Of a stretch of DNA of 41,389 bases, positions 1 through 8,029 are shown in pieces; position 1 is the first letter of the stretch, and each line of letters begins with the position of its first letter. The DNA is from a bacterium. Lineage in GTDB: Bacteria > SZUA-79 > Acidulodesulfobacterales > Acidulodesulfobacteraceae. The translations under genes and the position numbers were made by a program. The notes beneath the pieces are model-generated. The model had not been told where the DNA came from and made no database searches. It was given only the letters and a program-made list of their open reading frames with translations. Location: positions 1-41,389 of the forward strand of contig JAKAPT010000006.1 in NCBI GenBank assembly GCA_021806885.1, given 5' to 3'.

Positions 1-19
1 TAACGGGGAGGAAAGCAAG

Positions 20-1444
20 GTGGGCTTCCTTAAAAGTTTTTTGGGGGTTTCTTTCAGGATTAAGCTGGTCGGGCTTTTTATTTTCTTTACATTCCTTTGC
101 GGGATTGCCATTTTATACTTTGTTTTCTCGATTTACTTGAATGAGGCGATGCACGAAGAGATGCTCTTAAGCCAGTTTATCGCAAAAGAGCTGGCGGTCG
201 ATTCGAAAGGCTTTATGTTAAAAAAACATCCCCGGCAGCTCGATGCCCTTTTAGCGGGCGAACTTGCGGACAATGACAGGATACTTTACGCTTTCGCGGA
301 AAATAAAAAAGGTAAAATTTTTGCCTCCGCATTTAAAAAAGGTTTTTATTTGAATATTTTAAATTCCGGCAGATCGTTAAATATCTACGGCAGTAAAAGT
401 AATAACCATGACCTTTTATCGACGGTAAAGGTTACAAGCCCAGTTTACGGGGAGATTTACGATACCTCCGCGCCTATCCGCGGCGGCAAACTTGGAATAA
501 TGAGGGTCGGTCTATCGTTAAAATATGCGGGATACCGTTTTTTCCAAAAGTCCATTATATTTATATCGGTACTTATAATGCTTTTTATTATGCTGCTTTC
601 TATCTCCATCACGTTGATGCTTACCAATCCCCTAAAAAAAATTAATGAGGCTGTTCAGAGGATTAAAAAAGGCGATTATGATATTCATCTTAACGCCTCG
701 AGTATTTCGGAAAACGACGAAATAGGAAAGCTTTCTAAAGCTTTTAACGAGATGGCTCTTGGTTTAAAAGAGGCGGAAGACGAAAGGGATAAAAATGAAG
801 ATTTGAGGAAAAATTTCGTAAACAGAATTATTAATGCGCAGGAAGACGAAAGGAAAAATATATCCCACGGATTGCACGACAGGCTCGGCCAATTTCTTTT
901 CGCGGTGAAACTTAAACTTAGAATGCTTGAAGACCTTCACGATTTGAACGAAATAAAACCCAGGATTTTACAGATTAGGAAGGATTTAGACAACGGGGTA
1001 GAATTAATACACAAAATAGTTAAAGATTTAAGACCCCCGTTACTTGACGATAGAGGAATTGTTGACGCTATTATTGCTTATATTAACGATATGGCCAAAA
1101 ATAATGAAAACGTTAAAATAAATTTTTATCCTATTAATCTGGAAAATAATAGATTTAATAAAGAAATAGAGATTAATATCTACAGGATAATTCAAGAAGC
1201 GGTATTAAATAGTTTACGCCACGCGTATCCCAATAACATTACAATAATTATTGAAAAATACAAAGATAATATAAGGGGAGTTATCGTCGATGACGGGATC
1301 GGCTTTGAATGCAATAAAAATAATGACGGCCAGTTTGGAATAACCGGAATGATGGAAAGAGCAAAGTTGTTAGGTGGAGAATTGACGATCGAATCAGAAA
1401 AAGGGATCGGGACTGTCGTTAAATTTCGGATACCTACCGATTAA
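20..1444 (+). CDS. NarX/DegS-type sensor histidine kinase
   Basis: This is a membrane sensor kinase that should phosphorylate the response regulator encoded 30 bases downstream. The 474-residue protein has a first membrane helix at about residues 15-40, an extracytoplasmic sensing region of about 135 residues with no motif I recognise, a second helix at about 178-202 and a HAMP linker at about 203-255. The HisKA_3 dimerisation box ISHGLHDRLGQ carries the likely phosphoacceptor His286. The ATPase domain shows the N-box (Asn397 in IQEAVLNSLRHA), VDDGIGFE and GQFGITGMMERA. The GTG start at 20 is preceded by GGGGAGGA at a good spacing. The kinase class is clear; the signal is unknown, but its position before respiratory cytochromes suggests redox or electron-acceptor sensing (inference). 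Confidence 0.9.
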   Translation: MGFLKSFLGVSFRIKLVGLFIFFTFLCGIAILYFVFSIYLNEAMHEEMLLSQFIAKELAVDSKGFMLKKHPRQLDALLAGELADNDRILYAFAENKKGKIFASAFKKGFYLNILNSGRSLNIYGSKSNNHDLLSTVKVTSPVYGEIYDTSAPIRGGKLGIMRVGLSLKYAGYRFFQKSIIFISVLIMLFIMLLSISITLMLTNPLKKINEAVQRIKKGDYDIHLNASSISENDEIGKLSKAFNEMALGLKEAEDERDKNEDLRKNFVNRIINAQEDERKNISHGLHDRLGQFLFAVKLKLRMLEDLHDLNEIKPRILQIRKDLDNGVELIHKIVKDLRPPLLDDRGIVDAIIAYINDMAKNNENVKINFYPINLENNRFNKEIEINIYRIIQEAVLNSLRHAYPNNITIIIEKYKDNIRGVIVDDGIGFECNKNNDGQFGITGMMERAKLLGGELTIESEKGIGTVVKFRIPTD

Positions 1445-1474
1445 TAAATAATTCCGTTAAAAAAGGAGTGGAGC

Positions 1475-2128
1475 ATGACAAAGGTAGTTTTGGTCGATGA
1501 CCATAATATATTAATTTCAACCCTTAAAATGTTTTTAGATGCGCAGGATGATATTAATGTTGTAGGAACCGCTTCAGATGCGACGTTGGCGTTAGAACTT
1601 ATAAAAACAAAGCTGCCCGACGTTGTTTTGCTCGATATATCACTGCCTAAAATGAACGGCCTTGACCTCATTCCGAAAATAAAAAAAATCTCTCCGAATT
1701 CCAAGATATTAATGCTGACTATGCTCGAGGATAAAAAATATATGCAGGCCTCAATAGATTCAGGTGCTTCAGGCTTTCTGATAAAAAGAGCGCTGGATTA
1801 CGATTTAATTTATGCAATCCGGACTGTGGCAAGGGGTGAGATTTATATCCACCCCACCATGCTGGAAGACTTTATAAATATCGACGGTCACAGTGGATAT
1901 ACCCCGAACAAGGAAGAAATATTGTGGAATAGTTTGAGCAACAGGGAAAAAGAGGTCATGCTTGGCGTCGCCCAGGGTTTTACCAATAAAGAAATCGCTG
2001 AAAAACATTTTTTAAGCGAAAAAACTATTGCCACATACCGTTCTAGAGCTATGGAAAAACTTGGTTTTGAAAATAAATCTGAACTGATAGAGCTTATTTT
2101 TTTTAAACTTAAATTATTAAAAAAATAA
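1475..2128 (+). CDS. NarL/FixJ-family response regulator (first copy)
   Basis: This is a two-domain transcription factor, the probable partner of the adjacent kinase. The receiver domain (about 1-120) has the acidic pair Asp8-Asp9, the phosphoacceptor Asp54 in LLDISLPKMNG, a conserved Thr near residue 82 and Lys104. The C-terminal LuxR-type helix-turn-helix (about 154-200) has LSNREKEVMLGVAQGFTNKE and the recognition-helix pattern SEKTIATYRSRAMEKLG. The start is fixed by AAGGAG about 8 bases upstream. It is a close paralogue of the regulator at 12465, sharing for example YAIRTVARGEIYI. Unlike that copy, all phosphorylation residues are intact, so this is the likely active partner. Its targets are unknown; the duplicated element just downstream is the obvious candidate site. 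Confidence 0.93.
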   Translation: MTKVVLVDDHNILISTLKMFLDAQDDINVVGTASDATLALELIKTKLPDVVLLDISLPKMNGLDLIPKIKKISPNSKILMLTMLEDKKYMQASIDSGASGFLIKRALDYDLIYAIRTVARGEIYIHPTMLEDFINIDGHSGYTPNKEEILWNSLSNREKEVMLGVAQGFTNKEIAEKHFLSEKTIATYRSRAMEKLGFENKSELIELIFFKLKLLKK

Positions 2129-2153
2129 TTAAATTTTTAAAATTTATGTAAGT

Positions 2154-2214
2154 TTATTCCCTACTTATTTTTCCTTATTTATCCTACAAAAATCAGCATT
2201 TATCCTCTTTAATC
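2154..2214 (+). promoter_or_regulatory. Conserved noncoding element, copy 1
   Basis: This AT-rich stretch follows the first NarL-type regulator and precedes a cytochrome c gene. It is strikingly similar to 13156-13215, which occupies the same position after the second regulator. The core TACAAAAATCAG is identical in both, TATTCCC lies 5' at exactly the same distance (42 bases from its first base to the end of the core), and TTTATCCT follows in both. It could be a promoter or operator recognised by the NarL-type regulators, or a remnant of the duplication. A clear sigma-70 promoter is not visible here. Confidence 0.6.
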
Positions 2215-2307
2215 CCCTTTTAACAAGTATTAAATTTAAAGTAATAAAGCGGCCCGATCAGAAGCAAAATTGTAAACTAATTCTAAAATTTGAGGCGAGG
2301 CAAAAAA

Positions 2308-2670
2308 ATGAAAAATACGTCAATTGTTTTTACAGCAATAATTATAGGCATTTACATTTCTTTATTGAACATGGCCCCGGTTTATGCCCTTACCGGAAAA
2401 TTGCTGTTCAGCAAGGAAGGGTGCATTATGTGTCATTCCATTAACGGCAATGGGGGGTCTTTAGGCCCAAACCTTTCGACGATAGGTAAAAAAAGAAGCC
2501 TGACATTTATTAAAAGAATGATTAAAAATCCATCTTTAAATTTTTTTACGCCTAATTCATGGGCCATAATTAATGGCAAAATCTATCGTTCCATCATGCC
2601 GGCGGGAAAGGGGAGGATAAGTAAGAACGACATTAACGCGCTTTCGGAATATCTTAAATCGCTAAAATAG
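2308..2670 (+). CDS. Small periplasmic monohaem cytochrome c
   Basis: This is a class I-like cytochrome c of about 120 residues that probably carries electrons in the periplasm. It has a signal peptide (hydrophobic run FTAIIIGIYISLLN ending near VYA), the haem motif CIMCH, a conserved GPNLSTIG segment and a possible axial Met in SIMPAG. The ORF track begins at a TTG at 2290, but the ATG at 2308 is preceded by GAGGCGAGG and starts directly in front of the signal peptide, so I prefer it. It belongs to the same family as the cytochrome domains at 13382 and 14106. The stop codon sits in a small AT-rich inverted repeat (GCTAAAA/TTTTAGC). Confidence 0.88.
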   Translation: MKNTSIVFTAIIIGIYISLLNMAPVYALTGKLLFSKEGCIMCHSINGNGGSLGPNLSTIGKKRSLTFIKRMIKNPSLNFFTPNSWAIINGKIYRSIMPAGKGRISKNDINALSEYLKSLK

Positions 2671-2685
2671 TTTTAGCTAAATTAA

Positions 2686-2697
2686 AAGGTTAACCTT
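2686..2697. promoter_or_regulatory. 12-bp perfect palindrome before the d1 operon
   Basis: AAGGTTAACCTT is a perfect palindrome in the 73-base gap between the small cytochrome c gene and the d1-cytochrome gene. It could be an operator for a dimeric regulator. The shorter core GGTTAAC also occurs twice before atpB (about 18316 and 18355). Short palindromes occur by chance in AT-rich DNA, so confidence is low. Confidence 0.25.
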
Positions 2698-2743
2698 AAT
2701 GCAGGTAAAATGGGGAAACGCATAATAGGTAAAAATTATTGTC

Positions 2744-4507
2744 ATGAAGACTATCAATAAAAAAAATATTCCATTATTTTCAGTATTTTCTTTGTTTATT
2801 TTATTATTGTTTTATCTATTGCTTTCCGTCATTGAAGTCAACGCGGGCGTTATACCTAAATTTAAAAATAGTGAATACAAAGAGCGATTCCATGGGCGTG
2901 AACTTTATAGAAAATACGGTTGCGCGGTTTGCCATGGGAAGCTCAGGTTTGGAAACTCCGCGCAGCCGCTATTACCTGAATTTATAGGCCGCTATTCCAT
3001 CTCCAAACTTAAATCCATTATATCCAATGGGTTGTCCCCGGTTCCTATGCCCTCTTTTAAGAATTTATCCAAAAAAGATTTATCAGACCTTGTAAGTTAC
3101 CTGGAAGAGCCTTCAAAAACTGTGCTCTGGACGAGGGCCGATATAATTAAAAGCCGCATAAAATTTCCGGGAATTAAAAACCCGGATATCAAACCTGTAA
3201 ACGTTAAAAATTTAATGGCCGCCGTAATAGGAGGAAGCGGAAAAATCTGGGTCCTGAAAGGGACTAAGATATTAAATAAATTCAATTTCGGCGATATCCA
3301 CGGCGGGTTAAAATATTCTCCTTCCGGAAGATATCTCTATCTTCCCTCCACCACCGGGTATATAGGCAAGTATGACTTTTATACCATGAAGCTGTCCTAT
3401 AAAGTCAGAGCCTGCCGTTATTTAAGAAATATATCCCTTTCAAAAGGGGGAAGGGATGTTATAGCCGCCTGTTGGCTTCCTGAGTCCATCGTAGTATTAA
3501 ACGCAAAAAATTTAAAGCTCGTAAAAAAGATATCCTTAAAACATAGGGTAAGCGTGATTTATGGATTATTCAGGAATAATATGGCGGTATTTTCGTTCAT
3601 GCATAAGCCGGTCATGGGCATATTGGATACCGGCGCATGGAATATCTCGTATTATAAAATCCCCGTTCCCTTTCAGGATTTTTTCGTGGACCCCTTAGAC
3701 GAATATGCCGTCGGAGGTTCATTTAAAGGGGGAAATATTTTTGCATTTAGCCTTAAGAAAAAAGAAATCGTTTATTCCGGTTCATCCTACGGAATTCCGC
3801 ACCCTGCTGGCGCGGCGTTCTGGTTTTATAGGGGTAAATTTTATTTTGCCCTTTCAAACCTCATTAAGCCTTTCATTTCCGTATGGCGGATGTACGACTG
3901 GAAGTTCATAAAGAACATATATACCGGCGGCCCGGGTTTCTTCGTAAAGACCAATCCTTACAGCAGTTACCTCTGGGCCGACAATAGTTCTGATGCGGTA
4001 GTTCTTATAAACAAGAATAATTTCCGCACTAAAAAAATAGTGATAAAAAAGAGGGGACTCATAATACATACACAGTTTTCCGGAAACGAAAGACTTGCAT
4101 ATATAAGCGATTACGGCAGACATGGCGAACTCGCGGTCATGAACGCGGCCACGCTAAAAATAATTAAAACAATACCGGCAAACGGCATAATAGGAAAATA
4201 CAATTACGTTAATTACCAGAGGATGAACGATGCCGCCCTTCTCGGAGAAGAGGTTTACTTTACCTATTGCTGGGGGTGCCACAATCCGACCCTTCAAGCC
4301 ATAGGACCTTCTTTTTCCTATATAGCCAGGCATATTAATAAGGCAGAGATAGAGGAACAGACAGCCCACCCCGGAAGAACCTCGAGATTATTGGGCTATA
4401 AGGCTAACGCCATGCCCGTTTTCGATTTGACTAAGCAGGAAATTAATGCGCTTATCGCCTTTATAAAGGATTCCGGAAACAGGAATTTCTGGAGGAACGG
4501 AAACTGA
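2744..4507 (+). CDS. Haem c / haem d1-type propeller / haem c fusion cytochrome (NirS/NirN-like)
   Basis: This exported 587-residue cytochrome resembles NirS/NirN. A signal peptide or anchor lies at about 10-34, followed by a cytochrome c domain (CAVCH, Cys60/Cys63/His64; axial Met probably in PVPMPSF). The d1-type propeller spans about 155-490: DIHGGLKYSPSGRYLY holds His186 where NirS has its proximal d1 ligand, and GIPHPAGA (His353) and GGPGFFVKTNP match further NirS segments. A second cytochrome c domain follows (CWGCH, Cys509/Cys512/His513; Met557). The second distal histidine of NirS appears to be Asn372 (ALSNLIK), as judged by eye, so nitrite reductase activity is doubtful. A dihydro-d1 dehydrogenase (NirN-like) or another d1 electron carrier is more likely. 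The stop overlaps the next gene by one base (TGATG). Confidence 0.82.
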   Translation: MKTINKKNIPLFSVFSLFILLLFYLLLSVIEVNAGVIPKFKNSEYKERFHGRELYRKYGCAVCHGKLRFGNSAQPLLPEFIGRYSISKLKSIISNGLSPVPMPSFKNLSKKDLSDLVSYLEEPSKTVLWTRADIIKSRIKFPGIKNPDIKPVNVKNLMAAVIGGSGKIWVLKGTKILNKFNFGDIHGGLKYSPSGRYLYLPSTTGYIGKYDFYTMKLSYKVRACRYLRNISLSKGGRDVIAACWLPESIVVLNAKNLKLVKKISLKHRVSVIYGLFRNNMAVFSFMHKPVMGILDTGAWNISYYKIPVPFQDFFVDPLDEYAVGGSFKGGNIFAFSLKKKEIVYSGSSYGIPHPAGAAFWFYRGKFYFALSNLIKPFISVWRMYDWKFIKNIYTGGPGFFVKTNPYSSYLWADNSSDAVVLINKNNFRTKKIVIKKRGLIIHTQFSGNERLAYISDYGRHGELAVMNAATLKIIKTIPANGIIGKYNYVNYQRMNDAALLGEEVYFTYCWGCHNPTLQAIGPSFSYIARHINKAEIEEQTAHPGRTSRLLGYKANAMPVFDLTKQEINALIAFIKDSGNRNFWRNGN

Positions 4508-5640
4508 TGTTAAGAATATCCAATTACATTAAACAATCGTTAAAAGATTTAAATTTAAATAACATTAATTTAAATAACCCGGGTGACAAATCGGCAGGAA
4601 AAAAGGAAGAGGGAAGGCTTTTATTATGGAATATAACCGGCGACTGCAATCTTTCCTGCGAACATTGCTATTCCTCCTCGGGGGCCGGTAGAAAGTATGA
4701 AAAGATAGCGCCGGGGGTTGTTCTTTCAACCATTGATTCTTTAAAGAAAGCAAAAATAAAATCGGTGATTATTTCAGGCGGAGAGCCGCTCATGTCGCCT
4801 TATATCTTCGAAATAGCAAGAATCCTCAAGGACGCAGGCTTTTCCGTGCATCTTTCCACTAACGGGACAATGATAAAAGAAAGCAATATAGAGAAAATAA
4901 AGCTTTTTTTCAACTACGTGGGCGTGAGCATAGACGGAAAGGAAGATACGCATGACGGTTTTAGAAAAATGAAGGGAGCGTTCAGGGCGTCGTTGAAAGG
5001 CATCAGGACGCTTTTAAATAACGGCGTAAACGCCGGTATAAGGTTTTCTTTAACCGAACGCAATTACCGGGATGTCGATTTTATATTCGATATGGCAAAA
5101 AACGAGGGTTTAAGGAAGGTCTACATTTCGCATTTAGTATACTCGGGACGCGGAAAAAACAGCTGGGATTTAAATAAATCCCTCCATAAGGAAATTTCTC
5201 TGTATATTATCGAAAAGGCTTTTGATTTTGTCAGTAAAAATATACCTGTTGAGATTGTAACCGGCAATAACGAGCCGGACGCGATTTTGCTTTTGGGAAT
5301 ATTTAAGAGATTATACCCGGAATTTTACGAAAATATATACGACAGGGTGTTACGTTGGGGCGGGAATCAATCCGGCAAAAAAATAATCAATATAGATTAC
5401 GCCGGAAACGTTAAGCCGGACCCCTTTTTTAATTATAACGCCGGGAATATTAAAAACAGGGACTTTCTCTATATTATAAACGAAGATAAATTGTTTTTAA
5501 AATTAAACGAAAAACCCAGGAAACTAAAAGGAAGATGCGAAAAATGCAGTTATTTAAATATTTGCAACGGCGGTTCCAGGGCAAGGGCTTTCGCGGTTTA
5601 CGGGGATTATTTTCAGGAAGACCCCGCCTGCTTTATGTAA
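4507..5640 (+). CDS. nirJ: NirJ-like radical SAM protein (haem d1 synthesis)
   Basis: This is a cytosolic radical SAM enzyme. The N-terminal motif CNLSCEHC (Cys47, Cys51, Cys54) binds the radical-generating cluster, and GGEP follows at 91-94. The C-terminus has a SPASM-type auxiliary cluster region with Cys344, Cys347, Cys353 and Cys375 in the arrangement CEKCSYLNICNGGSRARA...EDPACF, which I recognise as characteristic of NirJ and the related AhbC/AhbD group. NirJ acts on didecarboxysiroheme, removing propionates to make the oxo groups of haem d1. Its position between a d1-type cytochrome and a NirF-like gene favours NirJ over AhbC/D. It is translationally coupled to the preceding gene. The other haem d1 genes (nirE, nirDLGH) are not in this window. 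Confidence 0.78.
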   Translation: MLRISNYIKQSLKDLNLNNINLNNPGDKSAGKKEEGRLLLWNITGDCNLSCEHCYSSSGAGRKYEKIAPGVVLSTIDSLKKAKIKSVIISGGEPLMSPYIFEIARILKDAGFSVHLSTNGTMIKESNIEKIKLFFNYVGVSIDGKEDTHDGFRKMKGAFRASLKGIRTLLNNGVNAGIRFSLTERNYRDVDFIFDMAKNEGLRKVYISHLVYSGRGKNSWDLNKSLHKEISLYIIEKAFDFVSKNIPVEIVTGNNEPDAILLLGIFKRLYPEFYENIYDRVLRWGGNQSGKKIINIDYAGNVKPDPFFNYNAGNIKNRDFLYIINEDKLFLKLNEKPRKLKGRCEKCSYLNICNGGSRARAFAVYGDYFQEDPACFM

Positions 5641-6737
5641 CCTGTTCCGTTTTTATTTTTCTTATGTTGCCGTGGAAGTATGCGCTTGCCGGAAGGTACT
5701 ATGTCGTCGAAAGAGCGGCCGGCTCTCTCGGGATTATAACAAACAATAAATTGACGGGGGAGATAAAAAACCTGGGAAACGGAACGCACATAATAATTTA
5801 TTTCGGAAAGCATTACGGCTACGCCCTGAGCAGAAACGGTTATTTATCGAAAATAGACCCGGGAACCGGCAGAGTTATTTTGCAAAAAAGGGTTTCAAAG
5901 GATACCGTGGATTTTTGCCTGTCGGGAAAATATATCGCCGTGGCCAGTTATGTGCCGGAAGACGTTATAGTGCTGAATAAAAATCTGAAAGTTTTAAAAA
6001 CTATCAAAACTGGAGACAAAAATATCGGAATAGAGTTTTATAAAAATTACCTGATATTCGAACTAATGAATAAGGATAGGATATTAGCGTTGAATACCGC
6101 CGACAATTTTAAAATCGTAAAAACAGTAAATAATATCGGCAAAATGCCGATAGACGCGCTAATTTACAAAGGGTTTTATCTTTCGTCGTTTCTTTTGGGT
6201 CAAAAATTTGGCATGTTAAACTTAAATAATTTTACTTACAGGATAATAAGATATGGGAAAAAAGGGAAATTTACGCATCAGATACCCCATTATGGAATAT
6301 ACTCTGTCGATAACGATAAGGCATATATCCCCGCAGTAGGCGAAAAGAAACTGGAAGTAGTCGATTTAAAAACCGGCAACTTAACAGGTTCAGTGAATTT
6401 GCCCGGATTTCCCATATTTATAATATTTTCTCCGGACAGAAAAATTATAGCGATAAATTACAGTGGAGGCGCGCATGATTACTTGACCCTTATAAATGCC
6501 GGAAATTTACATGTCGTGAAGAATTTAAAGGCCGGAAGAAGGGTGATGTTTATGTCCTTTTCAAGAGGAAGCGGCCATATTTATGTTTCGGATTACTACG
6601 GAAACTCGGTGAATGTTTTTAATACAAGAAACGGCAAAGAAGTTTTCAAGATTCCTGTTCAGAGTCCTTCGGGAATATTCAGGGTGCCTAATAAATTATA
6701 TGAACAACAAAAAAAATTAGGGGGGAAAATTAAATGA
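5544..6737 (+). CDS. nirF: NirF-like beta-propeller protein (haem d1 maturation)
   Basis: This d1-type propeller protein has no CxxCH motif. The pattern RYYVVERAAGSLGIITN, a His in NGTHIIIYF (position of the NirF His required for d1 synthesis), SRNGYLSKID and VASYVPEDVIVLN is NirF-like. NirF converts a late haem d1 precursor in the periplasm. The N-terminus is basic, then hydrophobic (LLYVTCSVFIFLMLP), ending YALAG, so it is exported. The track start is ATG 5535, but ATG 5544 is better spaced from AAGGAAG, so I chose it. Either way the gene begins about 100 bases inside nirJ in another frame, an unusually long overlap. A short start at 5664 would remove the signal peptide. The stop overlaps the next start (ATGA). 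Confidence 0.75.
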   Translation: MQLFKYLQRRFQGKGFRGLRGLFSGRPRLLYVTCSVFIFLMLPWKYALAGRYYVVERAAGSLGIITNNKLTGEIKNLGNGTHIIIYFGKHYGYALSRNGYLSKIDPGTGRVILQKRVSKDTVDFCLSGKYIAVASYVPEDVIVLNKNLKVLKTIKTGDKNIGIEFYKNYLIFELMNKDRILALNTADNFKIVKTVNNIGKMPIDALIYKGFYLSSFLLGQKFGMLNLNNFTYRIIRYGKKGKFTHQIPHYGIYSVDNDKAYIPAVGEKKLEVVDLKTGNLTGSVNLPGFPIFIIFSPDRKIIAINYSGGAHDYLTLINAGNLHVVKNLKAGRRVMFMSFSRGSGHIYVSDYYGNSVNVFNTRNGKEVFKIPVQSPSGIFRVPNKLYEQQKKLGGKIK

Positions 6738-7996
6738 AGAGAAAAAAAGGGGTGGACGAAGCGAATCGGAGCATATGCGGCCCCGCGCTTATAAAGCCAG
6801 AGGATTTACGCGGGGCGGAACGGGATGCCGGTGAAGCTCAGCGAAGCAGCGCGGAATCCGGCGCAACCCATGAAGACCCTGCGGGACAGGAAAAAACCGG
6901 GAACGAGAAAAACTCCGGCAGAAGAAAGTTTCTTAAGATGCTCGGTCTGGGAGGATTAGCGGCTTCAACTTTCGGGATATTCAGCTTATCGAAATCGAAA
7001 GAAATTTTAGCAGCCCCGTTAAAAAAAATCAAAGATAATGGGACAGGAATAAATTCTCCCGAAAAAGGTACGGGCATTACTACCGGTCCGTTAAAAAACC
7101 ACAGGTGGATGAACTGGATGAATCCGTCGCAGTACATAAAGGACGGATGGGACCAGTGGCAAAACACCATACAAAACCCTATGCGCGCGCGAGTTTTCCA
7201 CGATAAATTTTACAGGATAAAAAAGATAAGACCCAGGATACATCATTTTGTTTTTGTAATAGATGTTAACAAATGCGTTGGATGTCAGACTTGCGTGGTA
7301 AGTTGTAAAAACGAAAACGCGGTACCCCTCGGGGTTTTCAGAAGAGTAGTTGATGTTGTGGAGACAGGGGAGATGGTTCCGGATGAAAGAGGTATAGTCG
7401 CAACGGAAGAAGGAAATTACACTCCTAACGTAAAAAGATTTTTTCTTCCAAGAACATGCAACCATTGCGACCATCCCCCATGCGTAGAGGTTTGTCCCGT
7501 TAAGGCAACGTATAAATTAGAAACGGGACAAGTCGAAATAGATTACGACTTATGCATCGGATGCCTTACCTGCGTTCAGGCTTGTCCTTACAATATGAGG
7601 TTTGCAAATCCAATCCAGCATACGGCAGACAAGTGCAATATGTGCGCGGGAAGAGCAGCGGTTTCCCATGAAAAATCTTATACGCCTCTTTTGCCAACAT
7701 GTGTTACTTCTTGTGTCGGAAGGGCTATGAAATTCGGAGATACAAACGATCCCAACAGCGAGGTTTCAAAATTGATAGCAAATAACAATGTTTCAAGGCT
7801 GAACGTCGAGTTCGGCACCGATCCGCAGGTTTACTATATTGGCTTAGACGAGAATATCGTAAACTCGGCCAATCCCGATAAGGCGAAGATGGTTTACACT
7901 TATACAATGGGTTTAATGGCTTCTTCTTATGAAAAACTTGGCGGAAAACCTGTGCTTTCATATTTAGAAGAAAGAGAATACCCTTATGCAGGTTAA
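6734..7996 (+). CDS. TtrB-like four-cluster Fe-S subunit with Tat signal
   Basis: This is the electron-transfer subunit of the molybdoenzyme. Four cysteine groups are visible: CVGCQTCVVSC (181-191), CNHCDHPPCVEVCP (242-255), CIGCLTCVQACP (274-285) and CNMC...PTCVTSC (301-327), the pattern of TtrB, PsrB and DmsB and enough for four [4Fe-4S] clusters. A Tat motif GRRKFLKML (Arg63-Arg64) and the hydrophobic stretch after it indicate export with the A subunit. The 60 hydrophilic residues before the Tat motif are unusual, and their DNA is visibly more GC-rich than the rest of the gene. At 420 residues it is much longer than TtrB (about 240). The start overlaps the nirF-like stop by 4 bases. Confidence 0.85.
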   Translation: MKRKKGVDEANRSICGPALIKPEDLRGAERDAGEAQRSSAESGATHEDPAGQEKTGNEKNSGRRKFLKMLGLGGLAASTFGIFSLSKSKEILAAPLKKIKDNGTGINSPEKGTGITTGPLKNHRWMNWMNPSQYIKDGWDQWQNTIQNPMRARVFHDKFYRIKKIRPRIHHFVFVIDVNKCVGCQTCVVSCKNENAVPLGVFRRVVDVVETGEMVPDERGIVATEEGNYTPNVKRFFLPRTCNHCDHPPCVEVCPVKATYKLETGQVEIDYDLCIGCLTCVQACPYNMRFANPIQHTADKCNMCAGRAAVSHEKSYTPLLPTCVTSCVGRAMKFGDTNDPNSEVSKLIANNNVSRLNVEFGTDPQVYYIGLDENIVNSANPDKAKMVYTYTMGLMASSYEKLGGKPVLSYLEEREYPYAG

Positions 7997-8029
7997 TTTT
8001 AACTATTTTTAAACAAAGGAGTGCATAAC

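Noticed and set aside
2744-4507. Calling the d1-type cytochrome a cd1 nitrite reductase (NirS)
   Set aside because: One distal His appears to be Asn, a second haem c domain is present at the C-terminus, and the downstream genes are Ttr-like. Only membership of the d1 family is supported.
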